Shown piece by piece: positions 1 to 5,992 of a stretch of 6,209 nt of DNA (the first letter of the stretch is position 1; each line of letters begins with the position of its first letter). Both the position numbers and the translations under genes were made by a program. The notes below the pieces were generated by a model, which was given only the letters and a program-made list of their open reading frames with translations, was not told the origin of the DNA and did not search any database. This DNA comes from Rhodospirillaceae bacterium (GTDB lineage: Bacteria; Pseudomonadota; Alphaproteobacteria; SP197), in assembly GCA_018700655.1 (NCBI GenBank), contig JABIUG010000032.1, forward strand, positions 1 through 6,209. The letters are read 5' to 3'.

Positions 1-294
1 GCAGCCCTGATAGGGGTCGTTGCAGACGATGATGTCGCCGGGTTTCCATTCCTCGCGCGGAATTCTGGCGAACATGTAGCGGATCGCCGTCGACATGATG
101 CCGAGCTGGGCCGGGATCGTCTCAGCCTGCGATAGCATCTCACCCTCGGGCGTGAACAGCCCGCAGGCATAATCGTACATGTCCCAGATGATCGAGGAGA
201 ACGCGGAACGGCGCAGCGCCACCGACATCTCCTCGGCGATCCCCGCCAACTGATGCTGGAAGACATCGCGTGTGATGGGGTCGATCTCAGCCAT
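1..294 (-). CDS. hyuB: Hydantoinase B/oxoprolinase family protein, second copy (partial, N-terminal 98 aa)
   Basis: This is the 5' end of a second HyuB-type gene; the rest lies beyond the left edge. The 98 visible residues begin MAEIDPITRDVFQHQL and end in the conserved CNDPYQGC motif, where HyuB proteins continue into a THxxD segment. Aligned by hand without gaps to the HyuB just upstream, about 72 of 98 residues match, so it is a paralog and not a fragment of the same gene. The ATG at 294 is supported by a strong AGGGGGGAG ribosome-binding site four bases upstream and by the exact alignment with the start of the other copy. The gap to the preceding stop codon is 13 bases, so the two HyuB genes are almost certainly co-transcribed and probably translationally coupled. 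HyuB subunits pair with HyuA subunits in ATP-dependent hydrolases or carboxylases of cyclic amides or ketones; the substrate here is unknown. Confidence 0.93.
   Translation of the reverse strand, partial: MAEIDPITRDVFQHQLAGIAEEMSVALRRSAFSSIIWDMYDYACGLFTPEGEMLSQAETIPAQLGIMSTAIRYMFARIPREEWKPGDIIVCNDPYQGC
89..120. repeat. 32-bp exact direct repeat shared by the two hyuB copies, unit 1
   Basis: Positions 89-120 are identical to 1782-1813 (offset 1693 bases). Both encode part of the conserved PAQLGIMSTA stretch of a HyuB paralog. A second exact block of 20 bases lies at 177-196 and 1870-1889 with the same offset. This is homology left by the gene duplication plus protein constraint, not a mobile-element repeat. 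Confidence 0.85.
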
Positions 295-298
295 GATA

Positions 299-307
299 CT
301 CCCCCCT
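299..307 (-). promoter_or_regulatory. Strong ribosome-binding site for the second hyuB copy
   Basis: On the minus strand AGGGGGGAG directly follows the TAG stop of the first hyuB copy and lies four bases before the ATG of the second. The purine-rich site fixes the start of the second copy and suggests translational coupling within the operon. Confidence 0.7.
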
Positions 308-1987
308 CTACTCCGCCGCTTCGGCGATGACATAACCCTCACCCAGGTCGTGGACAGCGAGTGCTTCGTCACGCTCTTCCGGGTCGCCCCAGCCACCGCC
401 GCCAGATCCGACAACACGAAGAACCTCGCCGCGCTTCATGATTCGAGAGGGAATGCGCGCAAGCATGACCTCTTCATGATCGGTGCCGGGATTCATGACA
501 AACGCCGCCTTTCCGCCCGGTCCGCCCCTTTCGACACCCCAGGGCGCAGTTTCATCACGCTGTTGCTGGGAATCGCCGATCAGCATGCCGCGCTCGGTCA
601 GCAGTTCGAAATCACGCAGGATCCCGAGACCGCCGCGATGACGTCCCGTGCCGCCTGAATTGGGCACCAGTTCGGTCCGGAGCACACGCACGGGGCTGAT
701 GGTCTCCACGACCTCGGCCGAGATGATGCTGCAGTTGCCGCCATGGGTATCGACGGCGGTCAGTCCGTCACGGGTCGCCGAGGCACCCATGCCGCCGCCG
801 ACAATGTCGGACACGACATAATAGGGCTGACTGCCATCATCCTCGCGGACCTCCGCCCTGTCGTCATGACCGCCCAACACGAATGCAGAAAACGATACCT
901 GTGACCCCGCAGCAGAGAGTTCGGGGCACAGAGGAACCATGGCCTTCAGCACGACATCGGCCAGGGCCTGCTGGGTGTGGTGGCGCGTGGCGACCGCCGC
1001 CGGTCGATGGGGATCGAGGATCGAGCCCTTGCGCATCTTCACCGTAATCGGGCGCACACAGCCTTCGTTCTGGGCCAGCGTCGGCGTCGTCACACACTTG
1101 ACGGCGTAATGCGACATCGAGAGCGTCGAACACTCGGGGTTGTTGAGGGAGAACGGTCTCTGATCGCCCGACCCGGTGACATCGACATCGACCTCGTCGC
1201 CCTTGATCGTGACCTTTGCATGAAGCAGGAAAGGTTCCAGCGACGACACATCGTCCTCGACAAGAATCTGCGCTTCCGCGGTGCCATCCGGCAGAGCTGC
1301 AATCGCCCGGCGCGCATAGGTTTCGGCGTAATCCAGACAAGCTTTGGTCAGCGCGGCAAACTGTTCATGGCCGTAACGTTCGGCCAACATGGCGACACGC
1401 CGCTCGCCGGTGCGGCAGCCCGCGATCTGGGCGCGCAGGTCACCCTCGACGAATTCGGGCAGACGGACGTTGGCGCGCATGATGCGGAAAGCCGTGTCGT
1501 TCGGGACGCCCTCCTCGAGCAGCTTGAGCGGCGGCAGGATCAGGCCTTCGGCAAAGACTTCCTCATTGTCGGGCCCGCCCGAACCCGGCAGGCGCCCGCC
1601 AATATCAAGATGATGGGCGATGGTCGAGGTGATCGCCACGATCTCGCCGTCGTGGAACACCGGGCTGAAGAGGCAGATATCCATCGTGTGGGTGCAGCCG
1701 CGATAGGGATCGTTGCAGACCAGCACGTCACCGGTCTTCCAGACCTCTAGCGGGAACTCGCGGAACATATAGCGCAGCGCGGTCGACATGATGCCGAGCT
1801 GGGCCGGGATCGTATCGGCCTGGGCGATCATGTCGCCGTCGGGCGCAAAGAGCCCGACCGAATAATCCCACATGTCCCAGATGATCGAGCTGTAGGCCGC
1901 CCGGCGCAGGGCAGTCGACATCTCGTCGGCGATACCGGTGAGCTGGTGCTGGAAAACATCCCGGGTGATGGGATCGATGGTGCTCAT
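308..1987 (-). CDS. hyuB: Hydantoinase B/oxoprolinase family protein (HyuB subunit, complete)
   Basis: A complete 559-residue HyuB-type subunit, within the usual size for the family (roughly 500-600 aa). Visible family landmarks in order are: DPITRDVFQHQL near the N-terminus (5-16); FAPDGDMIAQADTIPAQLG (about 47-65); CNDPYRGCTHTMD (91-103); AHHLDIGG (124-131), rich in possible metal or substrate ligands; EGLILPPLKL (147-156); NEGCVRPI (307-314); PNSGGTGRHRGGLG (442-455); and the glycine-rich GSGGGGWGDPEERD near the C-terminus (527-540). In characterised relatives HyuB works with HyuA in ATP-driven hydrolysis of hydantoin- or oxoproline-type rings or in carboxylation of ketones, in the cytoplasm. 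No signal peptide is seen. Its ATG overlaps the TGA of hyuA by four bases (ATGA), a classic coupled pair, so its ribosome-binding site lies inside the end of hyuA and looks weak (GGGGTCGGGA). A paralogous copy starts 13 bases after its stop. The family call is firm; the substrate is not determinable. Confidence 0.96.
   Translation of the reverse strand: MSTIDPITRDVFQHQLTGIADEMSTALRRAAYSSIIWDMWDYSVGLFAPDGDMIAQADTIPAQLGIMSTALRYMFREFPLEVWKTGDVLVCNDPYRGCTHTMDICLFSPVFHDGEIVAITSTIAHHLDIGGRLPGSGGPDNEEVFAEGLILPPLKLLEEGVPNDTAFRIMRANVRLPEFVEGDLRAQIAGCRTGERRVAMLAERYGHEQFAALTKACLDYAETYARRAIAALPDGTAEAQILVEDDVSSLEPFLLHAKVTIKGDEVDVDVTGSGDQRPFSLNNPECSTLSMSHYAVKCVTTPTLAQNEGCVRPITVKMRKGSILDPHRPAAVATRHHTQQALADVVLKAMVPLCPELSAAGSQVSFSAFVLGGHDDRAEVREDDGSQPYYVVSDIVGGGMGASATRDGLTAVDTHGGNCSIISAEVVETISPVRVLRTELVPNSGGTGRHRGGLGILRDFELLTERGMLIGDSQQQRDETAPWGVERGGPGGKAAFVMNPGTDHEEVMLARIPSRIMKRGEVLRVVGSGGGGWGDPEERDEALAVHDLGEGYVIAEAAE
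1782..1813. repeat. 32-bp exact direct repeat shared by the two hyuB copies, unit 2
   Basis: Partner of the repeat at 89-120, in the same orientation and at the same codon positions of the upstream hyuB copy. A crossover between the two would delete about 1.7 kb and leave one fused hyuB. Confidence 0.85.
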
Positions 1988-4035
1988 GTCCCGACCCCGA
2001 TACGGATCACCCCGCCATCGGTCACCGTCGCATGTTGCCCGCCAAGCACGACCGTCGTGGTGTCGCGCTGGATGATGACCGCCGGCCCGGCCAAGGCGTG
2101 ACCAGGTTGCAGGTCGGCACGATGGTAAACCGGCGTGTCGTGATACCCCTCGTCGACGTCAAGGCAGACCGGGCGATGTGAAGCCGGTTCCGGCGTTTCC
2201 GATACCTGGGTGCCAGCGGTCGGCAGGGCTGCCTTGGTCGTGCGCCCGAAGCCCTCGACCCTCAGGTTCACGAACTCGACCGGAGCCTCGGAATCGGTAT
2301 GACCATAGGCCTTTTCATGGTGCTCATGGAACGTTGCCGCGACCGCTTCGGGCTGCCACCAGCCTTGCGCGCCTGGTTCCGGCAGCGGCACCAGAAGTTC
2401 ATGGAACTGACCACTGCAGCGCATGTCGGCCAGGAAACGGAAGCGCCGGTCCCCGGCAGCAATGCCGTCACGGCCCAGCGCCTGATCGAGTTCATTACGC
2501 AGGGTCGTCAGGCGTTCCGTCAACTCGGCTTCCTCGACCTTGACGAAACGGCGCTGGAACGCAGTCTGTGTCGTGTGGCGGATATCCGACATCAACAGGC
2601 CCTGGGCGGCATAGACGCCAGGGTTCAGTGGTACCAGGACCTCGGCCATATCGAGATCTCGCGCCATGAAGGGCGCATAGATCGGGCCCGCTCCACCAAA
2701 AGCAAGCAGGGCGAAATCGCGGATATCGAGACCACGCTCGACCGAGAGCTTGCGGATCGCCTGAATCATGCCGGCACTGGCGACACGCACGATGCCCAGC
2801 GCCGCGGCCTCAAGCGAGAGGCCAAGCGGTTCGGCGACATTCTTGCGCACGGCGTCGCGCGCCAGCCCGGCATCGAGCGGGATTTCTCCACCCAGAAACT
2901 CGCCGGGATGCAGGATGCCCAGGACCACGGCGGCATCGGTCACCGTGGCATCGGTTCCGCCCTGGCCGTAACAGGCAGGGCCGGGTTCAGCACCCGCCGA
3001 TTGCGGGCCGACCCGCAGGCCGCCGCCCAGATCGACGTGGGCGATCGATCCGCCACCCGCGGAGATCGTCTCGATATCGAGGGTCGGCAAACGCAGCGGC
3101 TGACCGTCAATATGACGTTCGGTCACCATGCGCGGCTCGCTCGCTGCAATCACGGAGAAGTCGGCAGAGGTCCCTCCCATGTCGAAGGTCACGAGATCGG
3201 GCACGCCGAGTTCCTGGGCCATCGCGGCCCCTGCGATGACACCGCCAGCCGGGCCCGACAACAGCATGGCTGCGGGGTTGTCACGCGCCGATTGCGGGGT
3301 CGCGACACCGCCATCGCTGCGCATCAGGCGCAGCGGCGCGGCGACACCATCGCCGGCCAGCGCCTGATCAAGGGTCGAGACATAACGATCAACCACCGGA
3401 CCGACATAGGCCGCGATGGCCGTGGTGTTGGCACGCGGGTATTCCTCGATCTGGGGGTTGACCCGGCTGGAGAGATAGATTGGAACCCCGGGCAATGCGC
3501 GGGCGATCTCATTTTCCAGCAGAACTTCATGGGAGGCATCGAGAAACGAGAAACCCAGACAAACCGCCACGGCTTCAGGCTCGAGCGTAGCAAGTTCTGC
3601 CGCAACACGTTTGGCTTCGTCCTGGCTCAATTCGGTGACGACGTTGCCGAAGGCGTCACGGCGTTCGTCGACTTGGATGATGCGCGAACGCGGCACAACA
3701 GGAGGGGGTTTCGACTGGGAGAGACGATAGAGATGCGGGCGCATCTGATCGCCGATCTCGAGCACGTCACGCATGCCCTCCGTGACCGCCATCGCGACCT
3801 TGGCCCCGTTGCGCGTCAGGAAAGCGTTGGTTCCGACCGTGAAGCCATGGACAAAGATATCGATCTCGCCAGGCGCAATGCCGGCCTGATCAGAAAGGCG
3901 GCGAATGCCCGACAGCACCGCATCGGCGCGCCCCGGCGTCGACGGCACCTTATCGAGATGCACCGCACCGGCTTCGGCATCGATCAGAACAAGGTCGGTA
4001 AAGGTGCCCCCGACATCAGCAGACAACGTACGCAT
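1984..4035 (-). CDS. hyuA: Hydantoinase/oxoprolinase family protein (HyuA, ATP-binding subunit)
   Basis: A complete 683-residue HyuA-type subunit of typical family length. It opens with the phosphate-binding DVGGTFTD (7-14), followed by HGFTVGTNAFLTRNGAKV (63-80), RVNPQIEEYPR (191-201), MRSDGG (238-243), SGPAGG (260-265), the second phosphate motif DMGGTSADF (285-293), SAGGGS (325-330), VGPQSAGAEPGPACYG followed by GGTDATVTDA (342-368), SVERG...FALLAFGGAGP (431-451) and NPGVYAAQGLL (471-481). The C-terminal domain ends with GPAVIIQRDTTTVV. These are hallmarks of the actin-fold ATPase subunit that activates the substrate by phosphorylation in N-methylhydantoinase, 5-oxoprolinase and acetone/acetophenone carboxylase. 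The usual GAGPLHA reads GAGPIYA here, a mild variation. The ATG at 4035 has GGGAG six bases upstream; an ATG at 4048 is out of frame. The gene overlaps hyuB by four bases and starts 66 bases after the flavoprotein gene, so it could be in the same transcript or have its own promoter. No convincing promoter is visible in that gap. Confidence 0.97.
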   Translation of the reverse strand: MRTLSADVGGTFTDLVLIDAEAGAVHLDKVPSTPGRADAVLSGIRRLSDQAGIAPGEIDIFVHGFTVGTNAFLTRNGAKVAMAVTEGMRDVLEIGDQMRPHLYRLSQSKPPPVVPRSRIIQVDERRDAFGNVVTELSQDEAKRVAAELATLEPEAVAVCLGFSFLDASHEVLLENEIARALPGVPIYLSSRVNPQIEEYPRANTTAIAAYVGPVVDRYVSTLDQALAGDGVAAPLRLMRSDGGVATPQSARDNPAAMLLSGPAGGVIAGAAMAQELGVPDLVTFDMGGTSADFSVIAASEPRMVTERHIDGQPLRLPTLDIETISAGGGSIAHVDLGGGLRVGPQSAGAEPGPACYGQGGTDATVTDAAVVLGILHPGEFLGGEIPLDAGLARDAVRKNVAEPLGLSLEAAALGIVRVASAGMIQAIRKLSVERGLDIRDFALLAFGGAGPIYAPFMARDLDMAEVLVPLNPGVYAAQGLLMSDIRHTTQTAFQRRFVKVEEAELTERLTTLRNELDQALGRDGIAAGDRRFRFLADMRCSGQFHELLVPLPEPGAQGWWQPEAVAATFHEHHEKAYGHTDSEAPVEFVNLRVEGFGRTTKAALPTAGTQVSETPEPASHRPVCLDVDEGYHDTPVYHRADLQPGHALAGPAVIIQRDTTTVVLGGQHATVTDGGVIRIGVGT

Positions 4036-4101
4036 GCGCCACTCCCATATTCAGGCAGCAAATCATGCCCTATAGAGCGGGATTGGCAAGGCGAACAGTC
4101 C

Positions 4102-4704
4102 TCAGCGCGCAGCCAGTTGCGCCTCCAGTTCCTCGATTCGCTGGTGCAGCGGCAGGATGGCCTCGGCGATATGGGCCTCGGTGTAACGTTCGGTGATGTG
4201 CTGGGGACAGTTCCAGTCCATCGCTTCGGCGCGGATCAGGAAGCCGCGTTCGACCTTGGCGCGGTAGTCGGGAAGGCGCAGGCTCTCGAGGGTTTCGCTG
4301 TCGTCGGGATCGATCACCGAAACATGGCCCAGCAGTTTCAGGCGGCGTTTGTTGGGATAGTCCATGAAGATGATCGAGATCCGGTCGTCACCCGCAAGGT
4401 TGCCGACGCTGACATACTGCTTGTTGCCGCGAAAATCCGGCAGGCCCAGGGTTTTGTCGTCAAGCACACGCACGAACCCTGCAGGCCCGCCACGATACTG
4501 GACATAGGGCCAGCCGGTTTCGCTCACCGTCGCCATGTAAAAGCTGTCGCGCGCATGGATGAAGGCGGTCTCGGCTTCGCCGAAGCGGGCTTCCTCGGCC
4601 GGCGCACCCTCTTCCTTGGCATAAAACCCGCGGCTGCCCATCTTTTCCTGTACGCCGCGCACCGCATCGGTGAAGGCCAGTTCTGCAAACATGCTTCTCG
4701 ACAT
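4102..4704 (-). CDS. Pyridoxamine 5'-phosphate oxidase family (PPOX-type, probable FMN-binding) protein
   Basis: A 200-residue protein beginning MSRSMFAELAF. The core (about residues 47-132) reads AFIHARDSFYMATVSETGWPYVQYRGGP, then GNKQYVSVGNLAGDDRISIIFMDYPNKRRLKLLGHVSV, the split-barrel flavin-binding pattern of PPOX-superfamily oxidoreductases (family knowledge). It continues with AMDWNCPQHI (161-170) and ends with a short predicted coiled coil, LHQRIEELEAQLAA. The reading frame stays open upstream to 4911, but the ATG at 4704 is preferred: it has AAGGGGAGA six bases upstream, and the extension is antisense-like, arginine-rich sequence overlapping the DUF1348 remnant. Another ATG at 4692 is in frame but worse placed. 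The reaction and substrate are unknown; it is not the classical PdxH. The gene starts 14 bases after the DUF1348 remnant and ends 66 bases before hyuA, all on one strand. Any promoter upstream of the remnant would have been lost with its 5' half. Confidence 0.9.
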   Translation of the reverse strand: MSRSMFAELAFTDAVRGVQEKMGSRGFYAKEEGAPAEEARFGEAETAFIHARDSFYMATVSETGWPYVQYRGGPAGFVRVLDDKTLGLPDFRGNKQYVSVGNLAGDDRISIIFMDYPNKRRLKLLGHVSVIDPDDSETLESLRLPDYRAKVERGFLIRAEAMDWNCPQHITERYTEAHIAEAILPLHQRIEELEAQLAAR

Positions 4705-4710
4705 CTCTCT

Positions 4711-4719
4711 TCTCCCCTT
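4711..4719 (-). promoter_or_regulatory. Ribosome-binding site of the PPOX-family gene
   Basis: AAGGGGAGA on the minus strand lies six bases before the ATG at 4704. It touches the TGA stop of the DUF1348 remnant, so the two genes were probably translationally coupled before the remnant lost its 5' end. It decides the start of the PPOX-family gene against the longer open frame. Confidence 0.72.
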
Positions 4720-4940
4720 CAGAGCCCAAGATCGCTCAGGCCCGGATGATCCTGTGGTCGCGGCCCCTGGGGCCAGTGAAAGAGCCGTTCGCTCTTGTCG
4801 ATCGCGAGATCGTTGATGCTGGCGTGACGCTGGCGCATCAGGCCGTTTTCGTCGAACTCCCAGTTCTCGTTGCCATACGACCTGGTCCACTGGCCGGTAT
4901 CGTCGTGCCATTCATAGGCGAAACGCACGGCAATCCTGTT
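4719..4940 (-). pseudogene. DUF1348 / NTF2-like (SnoaL-like) family protein, C-terminal half only
   Basis: The last 73 codons form a clear C-terminal half of a DUF1348 protein, a small NTF2-like (SnoaL-like) family of unknown function usually around 150 residues long. Visible landmarks are NRIAVRFAYEWHDDTG, SYGNENWEFDENGLM, SINDLAID, FHWPQGPRP and the ending DHPGLSDLGL. Family-like sequence stops upstream of the asparagine codon at 4938-4940. Beyond it the frame stays open to 5264 but reads as the antisense of the MATE transporter fragment, rich in R, H, A and G with no family resemblance. About half the protein, including its start and promoter, is missing, so it is called a remnant. The stop codon is 14 bases before the PPOX-family start, consistent with a former two-gene operon. 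Confidence 0.85.
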
Positions 4941-4950
4941 GTCGCCATGG
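4930..4950. other. Recombination or assembly junction between two truncated genes
   Basis: Similarity to DUF1348 (minus, from the left) and to MATE transporters (plus, from the right) both end within about ten bases here. The stretch 4938-4946 can be read as GDN of the DUF1348 side or VVA of the MATE side, so the exact breakpoint is blurred and might involve short shared sequence. Both genes lost their 5' parts, as expected if one deletion removed the middle of a divergent pair. No terminal inverted repeats, transposase or target duplication are visible. A misjoined assembly would look the same. Confidence 0.7.
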
Positions 4951-5216
4951 GCCTGCTCGCGATCACCGCCGTGTTCCAGCTGTTCGACACGACGCAGGCG
5001 GTCGCGGCGGGCATCTTGCGCGGCATGAAGGACACCCGCGTGCCGATGCTCTACGCCATGGCAGGCTACTGGGTCGTCGGCATCCCCACGGCAGTTGTGC
5101 TGGGGCTTGGCACCGACTTTGCCGGCAACGGCATATGGTGGGGCATGACCGCAGGCCTGGCGGCAACCACGGCCCTGATGACCGGGCGCGTGGTGCGGCG
5201 CTTGCGGCGAGACTAA
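4935..5216 (+). pseudogene. MATE family efflux transporter, C-terminal fragment
   Basis: About 93 residues resemble the end of a NorM-type MATE cation/drug antiporter, an inner-membrane protein normally about 450 residues long with 12 helices. The fragment has the signature LLAITAVFQLFDTTQAVAAGILRGMKDTRVPM, then a hydrophobic YAMAGYWVVGIPTAVVLGLG and GIWWGMTAGLAATTALMTG, ending in RRLRRD and TAA. These look like the last three membrane helices. Upstream of about 4935 the open frame continues to an ATG at 4746, but those residues are the antisense of the DUF1348 remnant and show no transporter features. About 350 residues, the start and the promoter are missing, so a working transporter is not expected. 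The fragment ends 47 bases before the YkuD-fold gene on the same strand. Confidence 0.85.
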
Positions 5217-5263
5217 CGCCCCGTCGTCACGGAAACGCCGCATTGCCCGATCAACCTCCTGCA

Positions 5264-5992
5264 ATGAACACCCGGAGAAAACTCCTGTTGGCCATCGGTG
5301 GTGCCACAGTTGCGGGGTCGGGCGCGGCTTTGTTCTGGCAGCGCGGCTGGGGTGCGGCTATGTGGCACCCGCTCGTGCTGAGATTGCGCGGACGCCGTAC
5401 GGTCGAAGAGGTCGTGGCGGCTCTGGGCCACCAGGCCATGGCACGGCTTCAGCCGGCTCTCTCTGCGGCGGGCGTCACAGAGCCACCCCGGCGCCTGCGT
5501 TTCATTGGGCTGAAGAACGAAGCATCGCTCGAGATGTGGGGCCAGGCTGGCGGGCTCTGGCATCCGATCAAATCCTATCGGATTCAGGCAGCCAGTGGAC
5601 AGGCCGGGCCCAAGTTGCGCGAAGGCGACCGCCAGGTACCGGAAGGCCACTATGCGATCACGCACCTCAACCCCAACAGCGCCTTTCATCTTTCGCTCGG
5701 CATCGGTTATCCGAACGCGGCAGACCGGACGCAGGGCGAACTGGACGAGCGCGAAGACCTGGGCGGCGACATCATGATCCACGGCAAGGCCGTATCAATC
5801 GGCGGTCTCGCGATGGGGGATGAAGCCATCGAGGAGATTTTTGTCCTGGTGGAAAGGATCGGCACGGCCAACACCGATATCGTGATTGTCCCCCACGACC
5901 CGATGGAACGGCCAGCGGTCGATGATCGGCCATGGGTCAGCGCCCGCTATGCAGAACTCCTCGCACGCTTGCAGGAAACGCGCGGAACGTAG
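5264..5992 (+). CDS. YkuD-fold L,D-transpeptidase-related protein (YafK-like) lacking the catalytic cysteine
   Basis: A 242-residue protein starting MNTRRKLLLAIGGATVAGSG, a twin-arginine-like or anchored export signal (about 1-25), so it probably acts in the periplasm. The C-terminal two thirds resembles YafK-like members of the YkuD (L,D-transpeptidase) family: LRFIGLKNEASLEMW (78-92), SYRIQAASGQAGPKLREGDRQVPEGHYAI (104-132), FHLSLGIGYPNAAD (141-154) and the active-site block DIMIHGKAVSIGGLAMGDEAIEEIF (169-193). Relatives read SIGC at the active site; here codon 181 (5804-5806, GGT) gives glycine. The histidine of IHG (173) is kept. No cysteine occurs anywhere in the protein, so the normal thiol acyl-enzyme chemistry looks impossible. 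It may be a pseudoenzyme that binds peptidoglycan, a mutated copy or a sequence error. The frame extends upstream to 5135, but the ATG at 5264 begins the signal; its ribosome-binding site is poor. An in-frame TTG at 5243 is a less likely alternative. The stop abuts that of the convergent ABC gene. Confidence 0.88.
   Translation: MNTRRKLLLAIGGATVAGSGAALFWQRGWGAAMWHPLVLRLRGRRTVEEVVAALGHQAMARLQPALSAAGVTEPPRRLRFIGLKNEASLEMWGQAGGLWHPIKSYRIQAASGQAGPKLREGDRQVPEGHYAITHLNPNSAFHLSLGIGYPNAADRTQGELDEREDLGGDIMIHGKAVSIGGLAMGDEAIEEIFVLVERIGTANTDIVIVPHDPMERPAVDDRPWVSARYAELLARLQETRGT

Noticed and set aside
977..1750. A 257-codon plus-strand open frame antisense to hyuB
   Set aside because: The opposite strand carries a complete, motif-rich HyuB protein; the plus-strand product is low-complexity and arginine-rich, as is typical of a shadow frame.
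4036..4101. Possible promoter or terminator hairpin between the PPOX-family gene and hyuA
   Set aside because: A TTGCCA-like -35 has no acceptable -10 at proper spacing, and the interrupted repeat around CCCTATAGAGCGGG is short and lacks a T tract, so neither is convincing.
2299..4749. An 816-codon open frame on the plus strand, antisense to hyuA and the PPOX-family gene
   Set aside because: Its translation is rich in R, H, G and D with no family resemblance, crosses the boundary between two well-supported minus-strand genes, and is expected from third-position GC bias in the opposite strand.
4705..4911. N-terminal extension of the PPOX-family protein to a 269-residue form
   Set aside because: The extension overlaps the conserved DUF1348 coding sequence in another frame, looks like shadow sequence, and the ATG at 4704 has a strong ribosome-binding site.
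4746..5216. A 156-codon hybrid plus-strand gene joining antisense DUF1348 sequence to the MATE fragment
   Set aside because: Only the part after about 4935 resembles a transporter; the first 60 or so residues are the antisense of a conserved gene remnant and lack any good ribosome-binding site.
5135..5263. Upstream extension of the YkuD-fold protein
   Set aside because: It overlaps the end of the MATE fragment in another frame and would bury the twin-arginine-like signal that begins at 5264.
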